Under the pieces are notes generated by a model that was not told the origin of the DNA, did not search any database, and saw only the letters and a program-made list of their open reading frames with translations. A program made the translations under genes and the position numbers. A stretch of 64,000 nt of DNA from Branchinecta lynchi (Eukaryota > Arthropoda > Branchiopoda > Anostraca > Branchinectidae), in contig JAKZAP010000007.1 in NCBI GenBank assembly GCA_023053575.1, positions 20,485,464 to 20,549,463 of the forward strand. The letters run 5' to 3'. This document shows, one piece after another, positions 23,501-35,500 of this stretch. How positions within the stretch are numbered: position 1 is the first letter of the stretch; the number at the start of each line of letters is the position of its first letter.

Positions 23501-26500
23501 TAGTAGTGTGACCGTTTATTTTGTATTTACATGTCGTTATTTATGTGTGTTTGTTATGGCCTTTGGGCTTTGAAGACACATAAATATCATGTCATATCAT
23601 ATCATATAGCCCATGTCAGAGAGGACTATCTGAAGTTGTGTAGCGAACCTTTCGTTTCATCAAACCATGTTTCTGCTTTCGAGTGAAAAGCTCCGTTCTA
23701 GCACGCACGCAGGCAGGTCCCAGTTTCAAATTGAAGATGGACCAAAACCTATAGTGTTAAATATATGCGGCAGTTACGCGACCCCACAGCCAACATATCT
23801 TTTTTGAGTGATAAACAGAAAAATCTACAGAAACAAAAAATGTGTTTTTTTCCCACGGGTCCGAAAGTGCTGCCATCTATTGTTTCTATCCATGTCTGTT
23901 CGCGATTTCGGCCGAGTTTGTCATTCGTTTTTTTGCACTTGGGTTTGCGGTAGAGAAATGGTATCAGATGCGCCTCTTAAACTTTAAAAGTTCTCTCATT
24001 GCTAAAGAAACTATGAGCTTCTTTGCTTCTTTCTAAGTGGTGACGTTAGAAAGTTGGCCTACGGCAAAAAAGAGTCAACTATTGAACTAGGACAGCTAGA
24101 ATTTTTTTTCGACGGCAATCGATAGCCGTTGATGAGCTGATCAAAGTATATGTCATCCATTTGTTGGTTCAAAAAATTCCTTCATGAGATACACCAATTT
24201 GAAAATTTAAGGGGTTGACAACTTCAGTAGTAAGGTACACACTGAAACCAAAAATACGCGATAGCAGTTGTGAGACATTTAGGGGACATGTATGCAACAG
24301 TCAACTGTTACCTCATAACCATCTTCGGCAAGGAGGGGTTTGCAGCTTTTGCTAGTTGGTGTACCTGTTATTTGTTTCCGGTGTATTCGATGGTAAGAAT
24401 AATTTGGTTCCCAACTGTAAGACATGCAAGGCACTTGTAAGTAATAAACGGCTGTTATGCTACAATCATCTTCAGGGATGAGGGGTTTGTAACTTTTGCT
24501 AGCTGGTGTACCCATTATTTGTTTCCGGTGAACTTGATCTCTATCACGGGAGAGGGACTTGTAAGTAAGAATCGGTTCACAAGGGGCTAGAACTTTTGTA
24601 AATTGGTGCACATTGTATTCGATTTCTGCAGATCTGACGGTAAGAAAGTTGGTCTATCGGTGGTCTAATCGTAAGTGGTATATAGTCGTATAAGTGGTCT
24701 ATCGCTGTAACCTAGGATTAACTGTTGACGCAACGGGTACAAGCGATAATGTAAATAATGAGATAGTTTCGTAATAATTAATAGTGTCATCTATGGTATT
24801 TTAATCCTTAAAAGTTACGGACAGCTTTATAATACCAACTAGATTACATAAGATATTGTTCCAAGTTTTCATCCGTCACGATGTCTACGATTGAAAAAGG
24901 TTAAAGTTCAACTGACTGCAAAGTCAATTTAGTCTCTTCTTCCGACATTCTTTTGATGTTGTTTTTACCTCGCTGAAGAATAGCTTGTGATCATGTGATG
25001 ATTCTTTTTAGAACATACCGTTTTAAAGGCTTCGATAAGTTGACAAGTTCAGCATTTAACCGACAGCGAAGAAACAAAACCAAAGTGTTGCTCAACACTT
25101 TAGTCGGCGAATCCGGACAAAGGTTGCCGCAACACTTCACGTTGCCCAGGCAACGTAGGTCTAGTTTTAATTTAGTTTTTGCGTTTTATGTGTTTAGCTA
25201 ATTTAAATCTACTGTTTTTCTTGCTTTCCTTTTTTTCTCCATACTCCATTTAAGACGAATTTTTTGTCTTACAAATGGAAAATAAATTCATCATCATGAT
25301 TATTGCTAGCTTCAGCCTGAAAGGACCATTGCCAAACCATGCTAAAATTTCGCAGAATTTTCCGCTATTCCACATGATAGAGGCGAAAGCCCTTTCTCTT
25401 GCTTTGTATTATGATTCGCATGTGTATTGCTGTAATAATGATAATAAGTTGTTTCTAACCCAAAATTCCAAAAAGGAAAACAACAATACCTATCCAAATA
25501 CGCTAACAGGCAAACAGGGAGGTTGTGTGGCGAAAAATAAGAATGGGATGATCCCGACAGCTTCCTATGTAATAGTGGTAAATCAAATGATCAATTCTCC
25601 CAAAGCTTTTTGCGTTGTTCGGCATGTAATGTAACCGGGAAAGATATTGTAATAGCTTCATTCCGAAATTTGTTGATTTTTACAATAATGTTATTTTGTC
25701 TTAGTTATTTTGTTATGATTTTTATTTCGGTTGTTGACTTCAATAGTTTACCTTTTATTTTGATTATGAATTTGATTTTAACAATTGTTGTATATATTAC
25801 TTGACAAAGGTCAAACAAGTTGGTTGGACAACTACGAAATTTTGTACCTGAATTATACAATAAATCTAAATCTAAATCTAATCGTTCGGATGAGATTTTA
25901 CAAAAATTTGCTCAGTGAGGAGGTCCCTTAGTAAGAAGAAAGATGTCACAACTGTACGGTGTTTTTCGATTAGCACTAACCACACTACCTTGTCTAAAGT
26001 TCAGTGAACTGGCTTACTCACTACTTGGGTTCCGGCTACCCCCCCCCCCCCCGACCTAATCGGTACCGCGGATTTTTTCGCCTAGAAAAAACTCACCTTT
26101 AAGTAACTCTCGTAGTCAGGACATTCATACCCGACAAACGAGCAACCAGTGGATAGGCTGGAGTTGAAAAATTCGATGGACCTGTCATGGTTGCAGGCGA
26201 CCAGGTCGCGACCCGCTGTCATGAATCCTTCGTCGATCACAGTCAATGGAATGTCCACGAGTCCGCATCCGGGTTGTTCCCTCCCACTGTTGGGGTAGAA
26301 GTCCAAATGGCCAACGGGTTGGACCATTCCATAACCTGGATGGAAAAATGCAAATGACAGGACGAGGTCCAGGATGATGAGGAGTGAATGGTAAAGTGAT
26401 GAAAGATGAATGCTTTACGAGAGTTCACCAGTTTGGAAGATTCCTTAAGCTTTCGACGAAGCATCGAGAGGGGTTTATCTAGTTGAAATTTCGTAAATAG

Positions 26501-29500
26501 AGTCTTTCTTTTATTTTGTCTTTTGTACTGCATTGCCATGTCCCTCGGGCTTTTGGTGCAAATACCTCATTAGGTATTTGCATTAGGTTTTTGGAACTAG
26601 GTATTTGCAAATACATCATTAGGCTTAAATTACCCCTCGCACTGTTTACTGTTTACGTCTAAATATTTTAAAATAGTTGGATACTTTAAAACTACACTGT
26701 CTGAAGTTTCATAATAAATAATACGAGGATGCGCGGTTTCAACAGATAATGCGTAATAGATAACACTTCGGATGTTATCTATTGTGTTTCAAAATGTTAT
26801 GCATAATAAGCCTTACCATCAGGAAGAACCGAAAAACCGCCAAAAAGTAACTGCTGAGTTTTCCGAAATCATAACGATAAGGAATACAGTCAGTAGATGC
26901 TTGTTTGGCTCTTCCTAACAAAGCTTGTTACGCATAACATTTCATGCATAACGTTTTCAAACACAGGTAGGTTCTGCTTCCAACAAATTACCAACGATTT
27001 TGGCTGTTTCAAGCCATTGTCCAGGCCCATTGACTTTGAAGAAGAGAGTATACTGGAAGTTCTTCCGAACGTTCTGGTCAATATTTCTCCTGTCCAATGA
27101 TGATGATGATATTAAATTTATTACCCATTTGTATGGCAACTAATTCGTCTTAAATGGAGTATGCAAAGGAAAAAAAGGAAAGAAAGAAAAACAATAGATC
27201 TACATTGGCCAAATAAATAAAACGTAAGAACTAAATTGCAACATAGTAGGATATAAACTATGACCAGTGTCAAGCCCACCGCAAACCGATCACGCCGGTC
27301 TTTTACCTGCTGATTTGGATAAGTAAGACCGTTTTTGTTGTAACATGGGTGTTTATAATCCAGAGTGGCAATTTCAATAAAAACTTAGCGTACTTAAAAT
27401 AAACTAATCGAATACATCTCTGATCAGGCGCTGTCATAGCAAAACTTACATAATTTTTTTTTCTGACGACGGAGCTTCTCTCGCAAACAGACGTCAGGAG
27501 CACGATAAGCATAAAAAATAGCAAAAAAGCAAGGGTGAAAATCAGAGTGAGATATCGCTGGGGGGGGGGGGGGGGTCAGGTCTCCGGGTTTAACAACTGC
27601 TACAGCAATTATGGAAGTAAGTTATATTGGCACAATAGGTATGACGAGTCCTTTAGGGCTCTTCGTTGATGGTGGTTTCAAGTGGTCTTTGAATAACGTT
27701 AAATGTAGATTTTAAATAGGCTTAGGACAACGGTTTTGGAATCGGACTTGGAAATATGTTTTACAGGATAATGTGAAAATGTAGTAATGGAAGACACATG
27801 CGAAAAAATATGGGTGCTTGCTTTAACTCAAAATAGGTATTCATCTACCCGCAAAGAGAAGATACGACGTATGGAAAGGCAGACCGGGATTCGACTGAAA
27901 GACCGAACGAAAAGAAAGGCATGTTGCAGGAGGAGAAAGTACTAAAAAGAGTAAGGTACTTAAATGAAGAAAGGCATACTAAAAAGAGGAAAGCTGCACC
28001 AGGAGGCAGAAGTGAAGAATCCTCTGGAAACTTCGAATACTAAAATCCAAAACTTTCATAAAAAAGGCTGACAACATTCTTCTTCATCACAACCTCACAA
28101 AAAAGCGCCGTGGCCAGTTTGTTTACTTTGATCTTTGTTTTTTCCCTTGTATTTCAATGTAGATTTAGTAGGCTAATTTTGTTTTTAACAGTCAGCTATA
28201 TTTGCATGTAAGTGTGTGCGAGTTCGATTCAAATGGTGTTGTTTCTTTTTATAGATTATCTTAGTTTTGAAGGATTCAAATAAATAATAATAAAAGGGAA
28301 GCTGAACCGGGGAAAGGCCTAAAATTAAAATCTGAGAGCTTGCTGTACGAATCAAGCAAAACACATGGTAAGAATAGCAAAGGGTACCCACCAAACATCT
28401 TTAGATCTTTCGACTGAGGCTTCAGACTTGAATTTAAAACAGAGTGCAACAAGCAAATCATGGACAACTGCGCCCAGCCAGCCCACGACACTCTACATTC
28501 TTTTCTGGCCGATGATTAAAAATTTTATACTCTGTTTTGTTGTGTTTTATTTAATTATTTTATTTTACTTTTCATACTCCGCTTTTCAAATGGCGGGTCA
28601 GAAATAAATTACTTACTTACTTACTTACTTACTACAAACATCCCTCCGGGACCAACTTCCTCTTCCTCCCTCCACCGTCACCCCCTATTGGTTCAAACAC
28701 TCACCCAGAAGCAGGATTGACTTGGCGTCAGTGTGTATGGCATCAACGAAGGCAGCATCCGTTGGGTCAAGACGCACAAAGGGAGGCATATACTGGAAGT
28801 ACGGCTCTGCGGCGTCTAGGCCAGTGATTCTTCCAAGGCCTGGGATCTGTTCTCCAGCGTATCCCGCGGTATGGGCCCCCAGACTATGGCCAATCAAATG
28901 GAAATCCTCGGCTCGTGCCCCAAATTGGTTCTAAGAGGGAAGAATAAAAACGTCAGATGTCCTAGGTATCATGCCTTTGTATATACATTTTAGGAAAGTT
29001 GGTTGGCCTGTTTCTGACCAGGAGGGATTTCACTGAAATTAAACACTAGCCCCCACAAATGAAAAGAACGAGATGACACATCCGCTCCGACCAGTGTTGC
29101 CATATTGGCGGTTACACCAAACTGGCGGATTTCACGCAAAAATCGGCGGATTTAACGACCGAATGGTGGAAGTTTTTTTTTTGGCTGGCGTATTAAAATT
29201 GGTTGGGTTCTATTGAAAATCCTTGCCAATTTTGGGAGATTTCTTGCAATTTTGAGTTGAAAAGAAATTTTGGCATATTTTTGAAAGAGAGCGGCTTACT
29301 GAATCACGATCTGGCAACACTGGCTCCGATTTTACCCCAGGTCCTGCGCCAAACTGGTTCTGAGAGGGAAGAAGAAGAACGTCAGACGTCCTACGTATCA
29401 TGCCTGCGTATGTACATTTTGAAAGGAAAATTCATCAACCGGTTTCTGACCTAGAGGTATTTCACTAAAATGGAACATTACCCCAAGAGTTCATAAAAAT

Positions 29501-32500
29501 TGAAAGAACGAAATGACACTTTCGGTCCGACCCCACGTCGAGCGACAAACTGGTTCTAAGATGGAAGAAGAAAAACGTTAGACGTCCTACGTATGATGCC
29601 TGGGTACGGGCATTTTCAAAAGCAAACGTTCATCGACCTGTTCCTGACCTTGAACGGTTTCACTAAAATCCAACATTAGCCCAGGAGTTGGCACAAAACC
29701 AATGGAACGACGGGACACTTTCGTTCCCCACCGACTGGCCTTACCCTAGTTAGCCTGAGGTCCTTACTGTTTTTCGTAGCCAAAAGGCTTGGCCGTTGCG
29801 TCAAAAAGACGCCATTATTTGCGTCGAAAGGTTTCAAATTCCACTTCTGCGGATAGACACATCGAAGTTTTTCGAGGACAGGTTGTCTCATTCTTTCTGA
29901 TATCCGTGTCCGCTTCAAAAGCTGTGATATATGTAATTGAGAGAGAATAACGATTCGAGAATAAAGTTTCATGCTGACTATTCTGCAACCAAGACCGGAA
30001 TTTCCGACTGGGTTTTTGGATCTCCAATGCATAAGCTTTCAGTTTTCACGGGCAGATTTTCTGAACTTTCATCACGAAACCTCCACAACCCACCCTGATC
30101 GTCTGTTCGCAGCCTTCTGTTTTTCGCATTATCGTAAATGATGTGATCAGACAGGATCCCGGCTTGGAACAACTTGTATGAGGGTCTTGGTGAGACTGCT
30201 ACATCGACCGACGGACATCGCAAGGATCGCAGGGCGCAAATACGAACAAGACCAAAGGTTTCGATGGGATCCCAAAAATTCAATATCTGATCCAGACAAC
30301 TGGGTCTTGTCTTAGCCAGATCCAGTCTTCGCCAGACTCCTTGAACATTTTTACAATTAAAATTCAGAAACAGATTAAGGCCAAATAGCTAATCACCTGA
30401 GAAAACCAAGTTCAGATTTGGATTCAGCATGTGTGTTTACCCCTATAAGTCATATCTGTTTTGACGAAAACTTCCTGCCACTTCTGCCAATTTCCCGGTT
30501 CCGGCCGAACTCCAGAACTACTTGTCCGGCGAAAAAAGAAAGCTCAAAGACGAAATCAGGGTATCTTCTTTCCCCAGTAATGAACATCTAATCAACTTCA
30601 AATAGAAATTTAGCTTATAACAAATTTTCCGATTCCAGCCGGATTTCGGTCGAACTATATGTCCGGGTAAAATACGATTGTCACACAGGGACTCAGCATC
30701 TCTTCTTACCCCTAAATCGCTTATCTAATCAACTAGAAATAAAACTTTGACTTCCAACAGTTTTCCGGTTTTGGCCGGATTCCGTACGAACTACATGTCC
30801 GGGTAGAAACTTGTTTTCACATAAGTGTTCAGCATGTCTTCTTGCCCTAAATCGAAGATCCAATCAACTCCAAATTAAACTTTTAATTTTGACAAACTTT
30901 CCGGTTTGGGCCGGATTCCGGTCGAAATACTTGTCCGTCGAGAAAATAGTTTTCACCATCGTCTTCAGCATGTCTCCCTACCTCTAAATCGAACATTTAA
31001 TCAACTTCAAATAAAACTTTTACTTTCAACAAACTTTCCGGTTTGGGCCGGATTCCGGGCGAAATACTTGTCCATCGAGAAAATAGTCTTCACCATCGTC
31101 TTCAGCATGTCTTCCTACCCCTGAATCGAACATCTAATCAATTTCAAATAAAACCTTTACTTTCAACAAACTTTCCGGTTTGGGCCGGATTCCGGGCGAA
31201 ATACTTGTCCGTCGAGAAAATAATTTTCACCATCGTCTTCAGCATGTCTTCCTACCCCTAAATCGAACATCTAATCAACTTCAAATAAAACTTTTACTTT
31301 CAACAAACTTTCCGGTTTTGGCCGGATTCCGGGCGAACTACTTGTCCGATGACAAAATGGTTTTCACCATCGTGTTCAGCATGTCTTCTTACCCCATAAT
31401 CGACTATCACATTAGCTGTTTCAAAATATTTTGTTTGTCCCTTAATTTCAATCCCCTCCCCCACCCCTAAATGTAGAGCTACAAAGCCCATCTACGAACT
31501 TGACTGGTCCGACGACCCAACGAACCTTCTCACCAAGTTTCATCAAAATATCTCATTCCCTTCGAGAGTTATCGTGCTTACAGACGGACGGACAGACGGA
31601 CAACTTTTGCGATGTCATAGGTATCCCTCCACTTACGTTTTGGGATCCCAAAAAGCGCTTGTGAAAAAACCTTCCTCTTCTTCGGGATCGACTAAAAGCA
31701 GGAAAGGAAGGGCAAAGGGAAAAACAGGCAAGGATACTAAAAGCAGGAAGGGCTAACTAAACGGGGAAAGAATCACGAGAAATCGATGATTCGAAAAACT
31801 GACGAGCCTTTCCTCAGTTTAGTATCCCGTGAGGGGTCGGCAACTTAAATTTTTTGAAATTTCACCTTTTCCTCCTTTTAGTATGCTGTCGGTAGGCAAC
31901 TAAAATCATCCGAGTCCAGTGAGGGGCCGGCAACTAAGATGATTCGTGTCCACAATTTAGCATTCGATAAACCTTTCCTCCTTTTAGTATTAAAAAAACT
32001 GGCAAGCTGCACGGTGCTCTTCCTCTGTTTGGCATCTCGTGAGGGGTCGGCAACTTACATTCGTAAAAGTTTACCTTTTAGTAGCCTGTCTGTCGGCGAC
32101 TAAAATCACCAGAGTCCAGCGAGGGGTGAGCAACTAAGATATTTAAAGTCCATCATTTCTTTCCTGGTTTTAGTAACTGTCACGGATACGATAATACCTT
32201 AGAGTACTAAAACGAGGAAAGAAATGGTTTACTTGAAATATCTTAGTTGCCGACACCTCTCTGGACTCGGATGATTTTAGTCGACTACCGACAGGGTACA
32301 AAAAGGAGGAAAGTGTGAAGTTTTACAAATGTAAGTTGCCGACCCGTCGAGAGATACTAAACAGAGGAAAAGCACGGTGCAGCTTGCCAGTTTTTCGAAT
32401 ACTAAAAGGAGGAAAAGGTGAACTTTAAAAATTTAAGTTGCCGACCCCTCACGGGATCCTAAACAGAGGAAAGGCTGGCTAGTTTTTCGAATCCTCGATT

Positions 32501-35500
32501 TCTGATAATTCTTTCACCGTTTTCGTTTGCCCTTCCTGCTTTTAGCATCTTTGCCTGCTTTTCTCTTTGCCTTTCATATCCTGCTTTTAGTCGATCCCCT
32601 CTTCTTAGTCTGTTTGTCAAGGGCTTAAAAAATTAGGGCCGGTCACCGAAATACGCCCATCGGCCCGTTGAAGAAAGACCTCTCAATAGCTTTGTGTGAC
32701 AAACCTTATGGAAACCCTACAATAATGTTTTGAAAACTTTTCATTGAATTTGAGTTTCAACAGCTTTATTTGTTGTAAATGGTGAAGAAGAAAGTTTGAA
32801 GGAAAAAGTTAAATTAAGTTTAGAAGTTGTAGGCTAAAGAGATATTTTTTCATAATAAATAATATTTTGACAAGCAAAAATAGAAAGAGTAGGTGCGACA
32901 CTCAGCGGAGGATGAGTGTCGCACCTACTCTTTCTATTTTTGCTTGTCAAAATATTATTTATTATGAAAAAATATCTCTTTAGCCTACAACTTCTAAACT
33001 TAATTTAACTTTTTCCTTCAAACTTTCTTCTTCACCATTTACAACAAATAAAGCTATATTAAGTTTAGAAGTTGTAGGCTAAAGAGATATTTTTTCATAA
33101 TAAATAATATTTTGACAAGCAAAAATAGAAAGAGTAGGTGCGACACTCAGCGGAGGATGAGAAAAAAAGAAGTTTAAGTCGTGTACCATACTTACAATCA
33201 TAGTTTTAATCATAAATGCGATCTCCAGTCCGACCAATCGGGTGTTGGCTGTGGCTTGGGTATACAAGGGTAGGGATCCTCCTCCCCAGTTGACGATAAT
33301 AACATTGTAATCTCCGTGGCCAAGAAGGGACAAAGCCAATTCCTGGAACATAAAATCCGCTACAGGCACAGTAGAACAAAGTATCAGCCAACTTTATTGA
33401 TGTTTTAGGGATTCCTTTAGCCAACTCCGAAGCTGAATCACCGTCTCAAGTGACATGCCTCAACAACGGCATTTCCAGTGCTTTCTTTGCCAAAGTTATA
33501 CGACAACTACATGCTAACGGAGCGTTTCGAAGTTAAATATGCAAGCGTCACACTTTCGACAACAGGGCCCAGCCAGCACATGAAGCTGGCTATGGCCCAC
33601 CGCGAACTATTTTTATAGAAGTTGATTTTTGGGATCCCAAAACGTAAGTGGAAGGATACCTATGACATCGCAAAAGTTGTCCGTCCGTCCGTCTGTAAGC
33701 ACGATAACTCTCGAAGGGAATGAGATATTTTGATGAAACCTGGTATGAGGATTCTTTGGGTCAAGGGTAAGGTCGAGTTCGTAGATGAGCTCTGTAGCCC
33801 TATATTTGGGGGTTGGGGAGAGGGTTGAAATTAAAGGACAAACAAAATATTTTTAAACAGCTAATGTGATAGTCGATTATGGGGTAAAAAGACCTGCTGA
33901 ACACGATGGTGAAAATCATTTTCTCGCCGCACAAGTAGTTCGTCCGGAATCCAGCAAGAGCCGGAAAGTTTGTTAAAAGTAAAAGTTTCATTTGAAGTTG
34001 ATTAAATGTTTGATTTAGGTGTAAGAAGACATGGTGAGCAAGATGGTGAAAACCATTTTCTCGCTGGACGAGTAGTTCGTCCGGAATCCGGCAAAAAACC
34101 GAAAGTTGGTTGAAAGTAAAAGTTTGATTTGAAGTTGATTAAATGTTTGATTTAGAGGTAAGAAGACATGCTGAGCATGATGGTGAAAATCATTTTTTGA
34201 CAAGCAGTTTGTCCGGAATCTGGCCAAAACTGGAAAGTTGGTTCGAAGTAGCAGTTTCATTTGAAGTTGATTAAATGTTGGATTTAGGGGTAAGAAGACA
34301 TGCTGAACCCGATGGTGAAAACCATTTTCTCGCCGGACAACTAGTTCGCCTGTAATCCGGCCAAAACCGGAAAATATGTTAAAAGCAAAAGCTTTATCTG
34401 AAGTTGATTAGATGATAGATTTAGGGGTAAGAAGAGACGCTGAGTCTGTATATGATGATAAGTTTTTACCCGGACATATAATTAGTCAGGAATCCGGTTG
34501 TACCCGCATTTTTTTTTTTTTGCCAAAATTTTATTAAAAGTTGATAAGATGTTCTTTATAGGGATAAGGAGATACGCCGGTTTCGTTTCTGAAATTTTCT
34601 TTTTTTGCTGGACTAGTAGTTCGCTTGGAATTCGGGCGAAACCGCAAATTTGGCAGTAGTGTAAAGCAGGAAGTTTCGGTCAGTATCGTCAAAATAGATA
34701 TGGCTTATAGAGGTGAATTCTCGTTCCCGAGATTCTTCATTTCACAACTGTATCCTATCTCCTCTATCAGCAATACACTTATTATCACGCTTGCCATGTT
34801 TTTTTTTTTTTTTTTTTTTTTTTCGAAAATCCATCCCATTCAGTATATTTTGAAAAAGCCCAAAATCTTGCAACGTGCACCGGACTCCATCAAACCATTC
34901 GAGAAGCCGTTGAGATAAAGAAAAACCGAGCAGGCATTAACCGAGATACAGGCGAGCACGCCCTACCGGAAACGTGGAACGGGGTTATTAAGGGAACAAA
35001 ATTTAAGCCTCAGTCCCTTATTAACAACAAAACCGAAGTCGATCAAAATGCAGAAACAAATATTTCCTGCCGTCGCCCCAATCGCGCAGCAAAAACAGCA
35101 GCCGTGTCAAAAATTAAATCTCAGCACTAGTTTTTCCGTGCAATGATTATTCAAAGCAATCGATACAGACGAGTACTCATAATAGAAACGTAGAACGAGG
35201 CCATTAATAAAATAATATTTAAGTTTTCAGCCCCTTATTAATAAAAAAACCGAAGCTGATCAAAATGCAGAAAAAACCCTTTCCTGTCATCGCCCCAATC
35301 GTGCAGCAAAAACAGCGTCGGTGTCAAAAATTAAATCTCAGGACTAGTTTTTTCATTATAGTGGTATTTGAAGATAATTTATTTAATAAGATATTTATAG
35401 TCGGTAGAAGCTTCAGTTATTTGTTACAGGTTTGTTTCTTTCCCCGAAGTTGAACAAGTGGACTGAAAGCCTGACGAGGACCCTTGCCAAGAAGGGCCGA

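Noticed and set aside
25275..25634. 119-codon plus-strand frame as a host gene
   Set aside because: Low-complexity, no motif, and it runs into a LINE 3' end.
30906..31491. Recurring 60-100-codon open frames in element A (also at 8886-9197, 16261-17113, 33800-34260, 52113)
   Set aside because: They repeat with the 137-bp unit, shift frame between units and occur on both strands of the same sequence. They reflect the tandem array, not a protein.
33343..33356. Alternative lipase acceptor at TGTAG|CGG upstream of exon 33342
   Set aside because: Gives phase 1 where the previous exon ends in phase 0. The chosen TTCCAG site keeps frame and family alignment.
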